Shown here: piece after piece, positions 8,541 through 14,340 of the stretch
Numbering within the stretch: position 1 is the first letter of the stretch
How the letters are laid out: each line of letters starts with the position of its first letter
Source: Desulfobacteraceae bacterium
Lineage (GTDB): Bacteria > Desulfobacterota > Desulfobacteria > Desulfobacterales > Desulfobacteraceae
Direction: 5' to 3'
Length of the DNA stretch: 15,296 nucleotides
NCBI GenBank assembly: GCA_003354055.1
Contig: PIVQ01000101.1
Span: forward strand, 1-15,296
Notes under the pieces: generated by a model
Databases searched by the model: none
What the model was told of the DNA's origin: nothing
Seen by the model: the letters and a program-made list of their open reading frames with translations, nothing else
Translations under genes and position numbers: made by a program

Positions 8541-8717
8541 TTACCCCCACCTCTCCGACATCCAGTTGAACAGGTAATATCCCAAAAGCAAGGGTAGAAT
8601 ATCGGTGACCAGCCTGGCCCCTATAGATGACGGTCAGATACCTTTTAAACAGAAAATCTGATAAAAGATGCCTGCCACACATAGATATGCCGATGCTTTA
8701 AAGCAAAACCGCAGCAT
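8541..8717 (-). CDS. Small two-helix membrane protein with in-frame UGA (selenoprotein candidate or broken gene)
   Basis: The ATG at 8717 has an AGGAG ribosome binding site (8723-8727) at ideal spacing. It opens a frame of 27 codons, MLRFCFKASAY to FCLKGI, then TGA at 8636-8634, then 30 more sense codons to TAA at 8541-8543, 3 bases before the transglutaminase-like ATG. Both halves look like real membrane helices: AYLCVAGIFYQIFCL and LVTDILPLLLGYYLF. The second half ends in WMSERWG. The conserved-looking layout (good start site, hydrophobic halves in the same frame, tight junction to the next gene) argues for one 58-codon gene. The UGA could be read as selenocysteine, could be a nonsense mutation (for example from a Trp codon), or could be a sequencing error. 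A short stem with a GGC loop lies about 20 bases after the UGA, but it is too small to prove a SECIS element. Function unknown. Confidence 0.45.
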
Positions 8718-8730
8718 TTGATCTCCTAAG

Positions 8731-8751
8731 GACAATCGAAAAATGATTGTC
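8731..8751 (-). promoter_or_regulatory. Leader hairpin just upstream of the small gene's ribosome binding site
   Basis: On the minus strand GACAATC pairs with GATTGTC (7 bp) around a U-rich 7-base loop. The stem ends 3 bases before the AGGAG of the gene starting at 8717. It could influence initiation or mRNA stability of the leftward operon. No known riboswitch class is recognised. Confidence 0.35.
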
Positions 8752-8840
8752 ATTGGAACCGCAGAAAAATAAGTTTGCTGTTTCCAACGGTTCAAAACGG
8801 ATAGAATCCATCCTTGATCAATGAATCTACCCAACTGATC

Positions 8841-8862
8841 CGGCCATATTCTGACATGGCCG
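8841..8862 (-). promoter_or_regulatory. Leader hairpin in the leftward operon
   Basis: CGGCCAT and ATGGCCG form a 7-bp perfect stem with an 8-base loop. It lies inside the predicted long 5' leader between the candidate promoter (8912-8940) and the first start codon. In neither orientation is it followed by a T-run, so it is not a normal intrinsic terminator. Confidence 0.3.
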
Positions 8863-8911
8863 AAAAAAGACAAGCTGGCAAAAGAGACATCAGGCTTGCA
8901 AAAATGTGAGC

Positions 8912-8940
8912 ATCATACACTTGAAAATTTTAAAAAGCAA
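8912..8940 (-). promoter_or_regulatory. Candidate sigma-70 promoter for the leftward surface-protein operon
   Basis: On the minus strand TTGCTT (8940-8935), a 17-base spacer and TATGAT (8917-8912) match the -35 and -10 consensus well. The predicted start of transcription is near 8905, leaving a leader of roughly 190 bases before the ATG at 8717. Prediction by eye only. Confidence 0.45.
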
Positions 8941-8957
8941 TCAGGATAACCCTGATT
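8939..8957. terminator. Weak hairpin with flanking T/A runs, possible terminator
   Basis: AATCAGG and CCTGATT form a 7-bp stem with a 5-base loop. T-rich sequence follows on the plus strand, and a short T-run (GCTTTTT) follows on the minus strand. It could stop minus-strand transcription from the doubtful frame at 9299-8973. It overlaps the -35 of the candidate promoter at 8912-8940. Confidence 0.35.
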
Positions 8958-8972
8958 TTTATAACTTTTTTT

Positions 8973-9299
8973 CTATAAAATCATAAAGAATGATGAAATG
9001 GCGAGGGCGGCAAAAAACAGTAAATTGTAATCTGTAGGGAATTTTTCAATGTTTATTGTCATACTCAGGAGCGCATTTCCTGTTCTCGCTGTTCCAGCTG
9101 TTCTCGCAGCTCTCGCTGTGCCACACAGCTCCCCAAATTGAGAATTGCCGTAATATTCTACTAATCCTTGAATTAATATGTTAGTCGGTGTAGGATTCTT
9201 GGAACGAATATGGATATTTACCGCAGTGTTTTTTAGATCACTGGATGTTACCGCTGACTGATTTGTCCCCTTTTTGAGTAAACCGGATATATGTCTCAT
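8973..9299 (-). CDS. Doubtful small protein with hydrophobic C-terminal tail
   Basis: An open frame of 108 codons starts at ATG 9299. Residues 25-55 (around VNIHIRSKNPTPTNILIQGL) look protein-like, and the C-terminus (NLLFFAALAISSFFMIL) could be a tail anchor. Against it, there is no clear ribosome binding site, a 9-bp tandem DNA repeat creates an Ala/Arg/Thr-rich stretch in the middle, and no family is recognised. In favour, a hairpin with a T-run lies just after the stop. It may be a real small membrane protein, a remnant, or chance. The surrounding 8718-9349 region otherwise holds only the leader, promoter and hairpin features listed separately. Confidence 0.22.
   Translation of the reverse strand: MRHISGLLKKGTNQSAVTSSDLKNTAVNIHIRSKNPTPTNILIQGLVEYYGNSQFGELCGTARAARTAGTARTGNALLSMTINIEKFPTDYNLLFFAALAISSFFMIL
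9081..9125. repeat. Imperfect 9-bp tandem repeat
   Basis: About four to five copies of a TGTTCTCGC-like unit are visible: TGTTCTCGC, TGTTCCAGC, TGTTCTCGC, AGCTCTCGC, then a diverged TGTGCCACA. It lies in a stretch without a confident gene. On the minus strand it would encode Ala-Arg-Thr-like tripeptides. Confidence 0.6.
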
Positions 9300-9349
9300 C
9301 TGCCAGGTGGTTTAAGACCGTGCAATAATTTGTAGTAAGAGGAGGCAAA

Positions 9350-9904
9350 ATGGAGCCCAATAAATTTCGAGAATCCAGACAAGCCATCAACCGGATGTGT
9401 GAACATATAGATGGTCTCATTGACCAAAAAGCCATGGAAGAATCCAAGGCCTCTTTGGAGGAGGTTAATGTCGAACTTGATGCGCTTCGCCCCAAGGCCG
9501 AAGGGGAAATTCAGGAAAGGTCGGTTAAAAATCTGGGCATGAAACTGAATATTCTCAAAGGGAAAATTTCAAAACTTAAAGCAAAAAAGACCAGCACCCG
9601 AAGATCAGGGGTTGCCAAGCCTCTTATTGTTTGGGATGAGGAACGTGTGGCTCAGCTTTCAGTCCCTTTTTTGAAAAAAGTGTTTGCCAATATGGCAACT
9701 GATGCCGAGGCCAAGGTGTTTTTCGGTACTACCGGAAAGGGTATCCGCCCCAATTACCGTATAGAGTTCAATGATAAACGGGTATTGGGATTTACAGGGT
9801 CTGGTCATAAACCCCAGGAGAAGCTGCCGGCTTCAGGTGCTAAAAATCTCTCAGGTGCCTTTGCCTTTCAGGTGATTGAATCTGCATTGATGAATAAAAA
9901 GTAA
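9350..9904 (+). CDS. Hypothetical cytoplasmic protein with N-terminal coiled coil
   Basis: The product has 184 residues and was not recognised as a named family. A very strong ribosome binding site (AAGAGGAGG, 9337-9345) precedes the ATG at 9350 by 4 bases, so this is almost certainly a translated gene. Residues 1-80 are rich in Glu, Lys and Leu and probably form coiled-coil helices, ending in a basic stretch (KLKAKKTSTRR). Residues 90-184 look like a compact mixed domain with VAQLSVPFLKKVF, YRIEFNDKRVLGF and a C-terminal helix (AFAFQVIESALM). There is no signal peptide or membrane segment. It is a single-gene unit, convergent with the RsbW-type gene and closed by its own terminator. The basic linker would suit nucleic-acid or protein binding, but no function should be assigned. 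Confidence 0.8.
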   Translation: MEPNKFRESRQAINRMCEHIDGLIDQKAMEESKASLEEVNVELDALRPKAEGEIQERSVKNLGMKLNILKGKISKLKAKKTSTRRSGVAKPLIVWDEERVAQLSVPFLKKVFANMATDAEAKVFFGTTGKGIRPNYRIEFNDKRVLGFTGSGHKPQEKLPASGAKNLSGAFAFQVIESALMNKK

Positions 9905-9941
9905 TTCTTCGGGTTCTTTTAGACCGCAGAGGAAAGAACAG

Positions 9942-9983
9942 ACAGCCTCTTTTCATGATTTGGAAAGGGGCTGTTCTTTTTTT
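9942..9983 (+). terminator. Intrinsic terminator after the coiled-coil gene
   Basis: ACAGCCTCTTTTC (9942-9954) pairs along 13 positions, with wobble, with GGAAAGGGGCTGT (9962-9974) around a 7-base loop. TTCTTTTTTT follows. It lies between two convergent genes and overlaps the last codons of the minus-strand RsbW-type gene. The reverse side has only a weak T-run, so it mainly serves the plus strand. Confidence 0.8.
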
Positions 9984-10402
9984 CCTTGAACTTGATTCAG
10001 CGCGCTTACCATCCGGATTCGGTTTTTACCGTTGTGGCCGCATTGGTACTCCACCAGGTCCATGACCTGGCTGATGATATATGTACCCAATCCGCCGGGT
10101 TTGATGTCGGAAGGATCCCTGGGTTTAAGCTTGTTGATATCGCATGCCTTTCCATAGTCTGTAATGGCAATTTCCAGTCGGTTTGTTTCAAGATGGATCA
10201 GAAAATCTATTTTTCCGGACGGAGCATTCAGATAACTGTATTTGATAATGTTTGAACAGGCTTCATCCACGGCCAGGATGATACTGCCGGCCTGATCCTT
10301 CGGAATTTCGAGGATGCCAGTCACCTTGCCCATCATTGCCCGCACAACCTGGAGAAATTGGGGGTGGGATGGGATGGACATTTCAATAATCTGGTCAGTC
10401 AT
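9953..10402 (-). CDS. RsbW/SpoIIAB-type serine kinase (HATPase_c_2)
   Basis: The product has 149 residues, the normal length for anti-sigma-factor-type kinases of the GHKL fold. The ATP-binding boxes are visible: an N-box LAVDEACSNIIKYSY with Glu47 and Asn51, a G1-like box ITDYGKACD with Asp82, and a G2-like box PGGLGTYIISQVMD (102-115). In this family the kinase phosphorylates a Ser in a STAS antagonist and otherwise binds a sigma factor or another target. The gene overlaps the end of the PP2C phosphatase gene by 8 bases, so the two are translationally coupled and probably oppose each other. No sigma factor gene is in the window. The nearest STAS protein with a phosphorylatable DSSG motif is in the divergent mla operon (13946-14290), the natural candidate substrate. 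This pairing is inference from gene proximity. Confidence 0.88.
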   Translation of the reverse strand: MTDQIIEMSIPSHPQFLQVVRAMMGKVTGILEIPKDQAGSIILAVDEACSNIIKYSYLNAPSGKIDFLIHLETNRLEIAITDYGKACDINKLKPRDPSDIKPGGLGTYIISQVMDLVEYQCGHNGKNRIRMVSALNQVQGKKEQPLSKS

Positions 10403-11723
10403 GATTATCTTCCCGTTTCAGGGCCACCAGGGTAATGTCATCACTTCTTCCGTGATCCAGGCTGAATTTTTCCACATCTGTTGAGATATTGTTGACCACG
10501 GCTTCCGGGGAACGCATGCCCTTGTCAAGTGCCGCGGTCAAACCTTTCATACCGAAAAGCGCTCCGCTGCTGTTTTTTGCCTCTGTTATTCCGTCTGTAT
10601 AAAGGGTGAGCATCTGGCCTATGTCCAAGGTGAACTCTTCCTGACCAAAAGAGAGTCCCGGCAGGATACCCAAAGGTGGTCCCTTGGTACTGTCCGTTCC
10701 TAAAAGTTGCCATTGCTGATCCTTGGAACACAGAGGGAACAGGTGACCTGCATTGGAAAAACGGATGTGACCTGTGTCAAGGTTCAGTATCATATACACC
10801 AGGGTGACAAACATACCGTGCTTGGACCGCCGGCAGAGCAGATCGTTAATGGTTTCTAACAGCTCCGAAGGCTGACTGCTTAAAAGGGCATGGTGTTGAA
10901 GATCGCTGGTCAGTCTTGCCATATAAAGGGAGGCTGCAATGCCTTTCCCTGATACATCTCCCAGAACAATCCCGAGCCTGTCACCGGGCAGGGTGAAAAA
11001 ATTATAAAAATCACCTCCGATTTCCAGGGCAGGGCGGTTCAGGGCGGCAAATCCGTATCCGGGAATTTCTGGCGGGGCTTCCGGCAGAAAGCTCTGCTGA
11101 ACTTCCCGTGCCAAAGACAGATCCCGCTCCAGAGTTTCTTTCTGGATGATGATTCTGTGCATCTGTGCCGTGTCAATGGCCACTGCCGCACTGGACCCGA
11201 TGGTGGCCAGCATGGAAAGTTCTTCATTGGTAAAATAAAAGGGCGCAATTTTCTTGTTCATGACCTGGATGACCCCCAGGGTTTTTCCACGCGCTTTCAA
11301 GGGCACACAGATCATGGACTGAGTCCGGTAATTGGTTTTTTGATCATAAAGCTGCGAAAAACCCGGGTGCTCGTATACATCTTTGATGTTCATTGGGGTG
11401 GAGGATTCCGCCACAAGCCCTGCAATACCCTGGCCTTTTTTTAAACGGAAGAGTTCTTTTATTTCATTTCCCACATCACCAAGGGCGATCTGAAAAACCA
11501 GGTCGCCGGTTTCTTCTTCTCTGAGCAAAAGGCTTACGGAATCTGCCTGAAACGCGGCTTTTGTGGTTTCCATGATACTGGACAGCAATTTACCTATAGC
11601 GAGTTCGGAGTTGATCAGGTTGGCGATTTCAATACAGTTGTTTAACCGCGCAACCTTGTTGTGGCAGGTATCCAGAGCGGTTGATTGATCGTGAATCGTA
11701 TTCTCCTGGTATGTGATATCCAT
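10395..11723 (-). CDS. GAF-PP2C (RsbU/SpoIIE-type) serine phosphatase
   Basis: The product has 442 residues. A GAF sensor domain spans about 30-188 (KGQGIAGLVAES, ICVPLKARGKTLGVIQVMNK). A helical linker (about 188-212, ERDLSLAREVQQSFLP) follows, typical of RsbU-like phosphatases. The SpoIIE/PP2C domain (222-436) carries the metal-binding acidic residues in GGDFYNFF (Asp238), LGDVSGKG (Asp256), LYTDGITEA (Asp377) and GRSDDITLVA (Asp428/429). Such enzymes dephosphorylate STAS antagonists in response to a signal at the sensor domain. The ligand is unknown. It is the first gene of a leftward pair with the RsbW-type kinase. The ATG at 11723 has no ribosome binding site and lies only about 6 bases after the predicted transcription start, so initiation may be near-leaderless. 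An AGGAG inside the frame faces an ATT codon at 11696, a less likely start. Confidence 0.9.
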   Translation of the reverse strand: MDITYQENTIHDQSTALDTCHNKVARLNNCIEIANLINSELAIGKLLSSIMETTKAAFQADSVSLLLREEETGDLVFQIALGDVGNEIKELFRLKKGQGIAGLVAESSTPMNIKDVYEHPGFSQLYDQKTNYRTQSMICVPLKARGKTLGVIQVMNKKIAPFYFTNEELSMLATIGSSAAVAIDTAQMHRIIIQKETLERDLSLAREVQQSFLPEAPPEIPGYGFAALNRPALEIGGDFYNFFTLPGDRLGIVLGDVSGKGIAASLYMARLTSDLQHHALLSSQPSELLETINDLLCRRSKHGMFVTLVYMILNLDTGHIRFSNAGHLFPLCSKDQQWQLLGTDSTKGPPLGILPGLSFGQEEFTLDIGQMLTLYTDGITEAKNSSGALFGMKGLTAALDKGMRSPEAVVNNISTDVEKFSLDHGRSDDITLVALKREDNHD

Positions 11724-11735
11724 AATCTATAAATC

Positions 11736-11764
11736 TGTATATAAACCTGAAGACGGTTTGTCAA
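11736..11764 (-). promoter_or_regulatory. Sigma-70-like promoter for the phosphatase-kinase pair
   Basis: The minus strand shows a perfect TTGACA (11764-11759), a 17-base spacer and TATACA (11741-11736). The predicted start point is near 11729, almost adjacent to the ATG at 11723. Confidence 0.6.
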
Positions 11765-11850
11765 TCATTGTTGATAACCCGGCGTATTTTTATGGAAAAT
11801 TATTTGATCTCCATGCCGCACCGTTCCCTGAGCTAAACCTTGGTTTATCG

Positions 11851-11880
11851 TTGACAGGTAGGGATTGCTTGGGTTATCTA
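11851..11880 (+). promoter_or_regulatory. Candidate promoter for the mla operon
   Basis: The plus strand shows a perfect TTGACA (11851-11856) followed after 18 bases by TATCTA (11875-11880), a weak -10. A start near 11887 would give a leader of only about 26 bases and would leave the AAGGAG at 11880-11885 outside the mRNA. A promoter further upstream would include it. Which applies cannot be settled by reading. Confidence 0.4.
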
Positions 11881-11903
11881 AGGAGATCAATCCTATGGGG
11901 TAA
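11880..11903 (+). promoter_or_regulatory. Ribosome binding site with two-codon mini-ORF ahead of mlaF
   Basis: AAGGAG (11880-11885) stands at good distance from ATG 11895, but this frame reads ATG-GGG-TAA and stops at once. The mlaF ATG is 18 bases further on, in the same frame. If transcribed, this minimal ORF could load ribosomes for re-initiation at mlaF or dampen its expression. Confidence 0.4.
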
Positions 11904-11912
11904 AATACGGCA

Positions 11913-12698
11913 ATGATCATTGTAAAAGATCTCGTAAAAAAATACGGCAATGTGGTGGCGTCCAACAGTCTTAGTTGTCGGTTTGAAGAGGGCAAGGTGA
12001 CTGTTATCCTTGGAGGAAGCGGGTCAGGGAAAAGTACCTTGCTTCGTCAGGTGACCGGACTTGAAGCGCCTGATGCGGGAGAGGTCCATTTTGACGGATT
12101 GGATCTGACGCGGGCAACCAAATCCCAACTTTTTGAAAAACGGAAAAAAATGGGCATGCTGTTCCAGGGATCTGCCCTGTTTAACTACCTGAACATATTT
12201 GAGAATATAGCATTTCCCCTGCGGGAGCACACCAAGATTGCAGACAATGTAATTAAAACCATTGTGACCATGAAGCTTGAAATGGTCGGACTTAGGGGAA
12301 CAGAAGACCTGATGCCATCCCAGTTGTCAGGAGGAATGATGAAACGGGTGGGTCTGGCCCGTGCCATTGTCATGGATCCGAAGGTTATTTTTTATGATGA
12401 GCCTACATCCGGTCTGGATCCGATTTCCACGGGGGTGATTGATAAATTGATCCGTGATCTGAACCAGAAATTGAATATTACCTCTGTGGTGGTCTCCCAT
12501 GATATTGAATCCTGCTTCAGGATTGCAGACTGGATTATTATCCTTTTTTACGGAGAGATTATTGCAGAAGGAACCGTGGATGAAATCCGTAACAGCGCGG
12601 ATCCCCGAGTGATTCAGTTTATCAACGGACAACCCGAGGGACCCATCCCCTTTACCCGGACCGATAAAAAGTACCTGGATGAAATTTTAACGGAATAG
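11913..12698 (+). CDS. mlaF: Phospholipid ABC transporter ATP-binding protein MlaF
   Basis: The product has 261 residues, close to the family norm. It is the ATPase of the inner-membrane MlaFEDB complex, which moves phospholipids between inner membrane and periplasmic MlaC to keep outer-membrane lipid asymmetry. Walker A is GGSGSGKST (34-42), the Q-loop is at Gln85 (MLFQGSALF), the signature is LSGGM (138-142), Walker B is VIFYDEPTSGLDP (158-170) and the H-loop is His196. The C-terminal tail (232-261), rich in Pro, Arg and Asp, resembles the extension through which MlaF proteins contact each other and MlaB. The start at 11913 matches the usual family N-terminus (MIIVKDLVKKYG); its own ribosome binding site is weak (GGGG 12 bases upstream). 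It is the first gene of the mlaF-mlaE-mlaD-STAS-mlaC operon. Confidence 0.95.
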   Translation: MIIVKDLVKKYGNVVASNSLSCRFEEGKVTVILGGSGSGKSTLLRQVTGLEAPDAGEVHFDGLDLTRATKSQLFEKRKKMGMLFQGSALFNYLNIFENIAFPLREHTKIADNVIKTIVTMKLEMVGLRGTEDLMPSQLSGGMMKRVGLARAIVMDPKVIFYDEPTSGLDPISTGVIDKLIRDLNQKLNITSVVVSHDIESCFRIADWIIILFYGEIIAEGTVDEIRNSADPRVIQFINGQPEGPIPFTRTDKKYLDEILTE

Positions 12699-12709
12699 GA
12701 ATTTTATTT

Positions 12710-13483
12710 GTGAGCCTTGAGATCCCTGCTGTCATAGGACGATCAACCCTGAATCGGATACAGATTTTAGGAAGAAGCGGTATGTTTTTATTCATCTCGT
12801 TATGCCAGGCCTTTGTTCCGCCTTTCAGACTGGTCCGGTTGATCAAGGAAATAGAATTCATCGGGTCTAAATCCATTCTCATTGTTTTTGTGACAGGGTT
12901 GTTTACAGGAATGGTGCTGGGGCTTCAGGGATATCATACCCTCACCCAGTTTGGTGCCGAAGCCCTGCTGGGGTCTGCGGTTGCTCTGTCCATTATCCGG
13001 GAGCTTGGACCTGTGCTCTGTGCTCTGATGGTTGCAGGCAGGGCCGGTTCTGCCATGGCCGCTGAAATCGGTATCATGAAGATTACAGACCAGTTTCCGG
13101 CTTTGGAAATGATGGCCATTGATCCGTTGAAATATGTGATCAGTCCGAAGATTTTGGCCGGGATCATTTCCCTGCCCCTGCTGACGGCCTTTTTCGATTT
13201 GGTGGGAATTTTCGGCGGCTACCTGGTGGGGGTAAAACTTCTGGGCGTTAATGAAGGTGCCTATTTTGGAAAAATGGTAACGGCCGTTACTTTTACCGAT
13301 ATTTACGGCGGGATGATGAAATCCTTAAGTTTCGGGCTGCTGATTGCCTGGATCTCTTCGTTTATGGGGTATACGGCCCAGGCCACCACCGAAGGGGTCA
13401 GTCGGGCAACCACCCAGGCAGTTGTATATTCATCCCTGTCCATATTGATAATGGATTATATCTTGACATCTCTACTACTATAG
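12710..13483 (+). CDS. mlaE: Phospholipid ABC transporter permease MlaE
   Basis: The product has 257 residues and is a typical MlaE-family membrane permease. The start is GTG at 12710 with AGGA (12697-12700) overlapping the mlaF stop codon, so the two genes are coupled. The diagnostic family stretch is present: LMVAGRAGSAMAAEIG, followed by MKITDQFPALEMMAIDPLKY and the later helices. About five to six hydrophobic segments are visible. Two copies of MlaE form the lipid path together with MlaF dimers and the MlaD hexamer. Confidence 0.95.
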   Translation: MSLEIPAVIGRSTLNRIQILGRSGMFLFISLCQAFVPPFRLVRLIKEIEFIGSKSILIVFVTGLFTGMVLGLQGYHTLTQFGAEALLGSAVALSIIRELGPVLCALMVAGRAGSAMAAEIGIMKITDQFPALEMMAIDPLKYVISPKILAGIISLPLLTAFFDLVGIFGGYLVGVKLLGVNEGAYFGKMVTAVTFTDIYGGMMKSLSFGLLIAWISSFMGYTAQATTEGVSRATTQAVVYSSLSILIMDYILTSLLL

Positions 13484-13500
13484 GATTTAAATTAAGGATC

Positions 13501-13938
13501 ATGTACGGAAAAAAAACGGAAATTTCAGTGGGTCTTTTCATGATCATGGGTATGGTCTGTCTGGTCTACCTCTCGGTGAACCTGGGCGCTGTGGAGCTGT
13601 TCGGTTCCGACTCTTATACCATCAGTGCCACATTCGGCTCTATTGAAGGGCTTGAACCCGGTGCATCCGTCGAGATTGCCGGCGTACCCGTAGGCAAGGT
13701 GAAAAGTATCACCCTGGAAGAAAACAATGCTCTGGTTGCTATGGAAATCAAAAACGGAACTCAGATTTCCGATGATACCATCGCCTCCATCCGAACAAAA
13801 GGGGTGATCGGCGACAAGTTCATTAAATTGTCACCGGGCGGCTCCGAAGACCTGCTGGAAGATAAAGATGCGCTGATGGATACTGAATCTGCCATCAGCC
13901 TGGAAGAACTTATCAGTAAATATATATTTGAGAAATAG
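13501..13938 (+). CDS. mlaD: MCE-domain lipid-binding subunit MlaD (short form)
   Basis: The product has 145 residues, shorter than E. coli MlaD (183). One N-terminal membrane anchor (about 8-27) is followed by the MCE domain (about 38-115) with EGLEPGASVEIAGVPVGKV and the closing IRTKGVIGDKFIKLSPGG. A short C-terminal helix (132-143) follows. MCE rings form the hydrophobic channel between permease and MlaC. AAGGA lies only 2 bases before the ATG and a second AGGA overlaps the mlaE stop, so coupling is likely. The missing length is at the C-terminus, after the conserved domain. Confidence 0.93.
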   Translation: MYGKKTEISVGLFMIMGMVCLVYLSVNLGAVELFGSDSYTISATFGSIEGLEPGASVEIAGVPVGKVKSITLEENNALVAMEIKNGTQISDDTIASIRTKGVIGDKFIKLSPGGSEDLLEDKDALMDTESAISLEELISKYIFEK

Positions 13939-13945
13939 ACACACC

Positions 13946-14290
13946 ATGGGATTTTCAATAAATACCAAAGAAAAAGACGGCATTGCCCTGATTTTTGTTG
14001 AGGGCGAAATTGACATGTTTACCTCGCCAAATTTGAGGGATACACTCCTGCCTTATTTCAAACCGTCAACACCGGGTATTGTTGTTGATTTGAGTAAGGT
14101 ATCCTTCATGGACAGCTCTGGCATCGCTACCCTTGTGGAGGGGTTGCAGTGGAGTAAAAAGGAGAACCGTAAATTTATCCTGGCGGGTCTTGGAAAAACG
14201 GTTTTTAATGCATTGTCTCTGACCAAACTGGACAATGTGTTTTCCATTGAACCGGATACAAAAACGGCAATGGCCAACCTGGGAAAATAA
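13946..14290 (+). CDS. STAS-domain protein in the MlaB position, SpoIIAA/RsbV-like
   Basis: The product has 114 residues from ATG 13946, 7 bases after the mlaD stop. It has no good ribosome binding site, so it relies on coupling. The STAS fold is clear: an ALIFVEGEIDMFTSP start, VVDLSKVSFMDSSGIATLV in the middle and FSIEPDTKTAM at the end. Position and operon suggest MlaB, the STAS subunit that binds MlaF and is needed for transporter activity. E. coli MlaB has Asp-Thr-Gly-Gly at the key loop. This protein has Asp56-Ser57-Ser58-Gly59, as in SpoIIAA and RsbV, where the first Ser is phosphorylated by a SpoIIAB/RsbW kinase. A kinase and a phosphatase of exactly these types are encoded about 2 kb away. 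It may thus be an MlaB, an anti-sigma antagonist, or both. Confidence 0.88.
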   Translation: MGFSINTKEKDGIALIFVEGEIDMFTSPNLRDTLLPYFKPSTPGIVVDLSKVSFMDSSGIATLVEGLQWSKKENRKFILAGLGKTVFNALSLTKLDNVFSIEPDTKTAMANLGK

Positions 14291-14340
14291 AAAAGGTTTC
14301 GTTCTCCCCCTGATAATCTATAAAAAGGATGAGCCTTAAG

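Noticed and set aside
8440..8682. 80-codon minus-strand frame overlapping the transglutaminase-like start
   Set aside because: It overlaps the small UGA-containing frame and the N-terminus of a well-supported gene, and has no ribosome binding site or recognisable features.
8634..8873. 79-codon minus-strand frame starting at 8873
   Set aside because: The part before 8717 looks non-coding (leader hairpin, no ribosome binding site). Only the part from ATG 8717 has a good start site and membrane-helix character, so the shorter gene is reported.
8718..8905. Cyclic-di-GMP riboswitch or other known riboswitch in the leader
   Set aside because: The conserved core sequences I would expect are not visible; only two simple hairpins can be drawn.
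13928..13945. TTG start for the STAS protein inside the end of mlaD
   Set aside because: There is no ribosome binding site before it, and the added residues (MRNRHT) do not belong to the STAS fold. ATG 13946 fits the family length.
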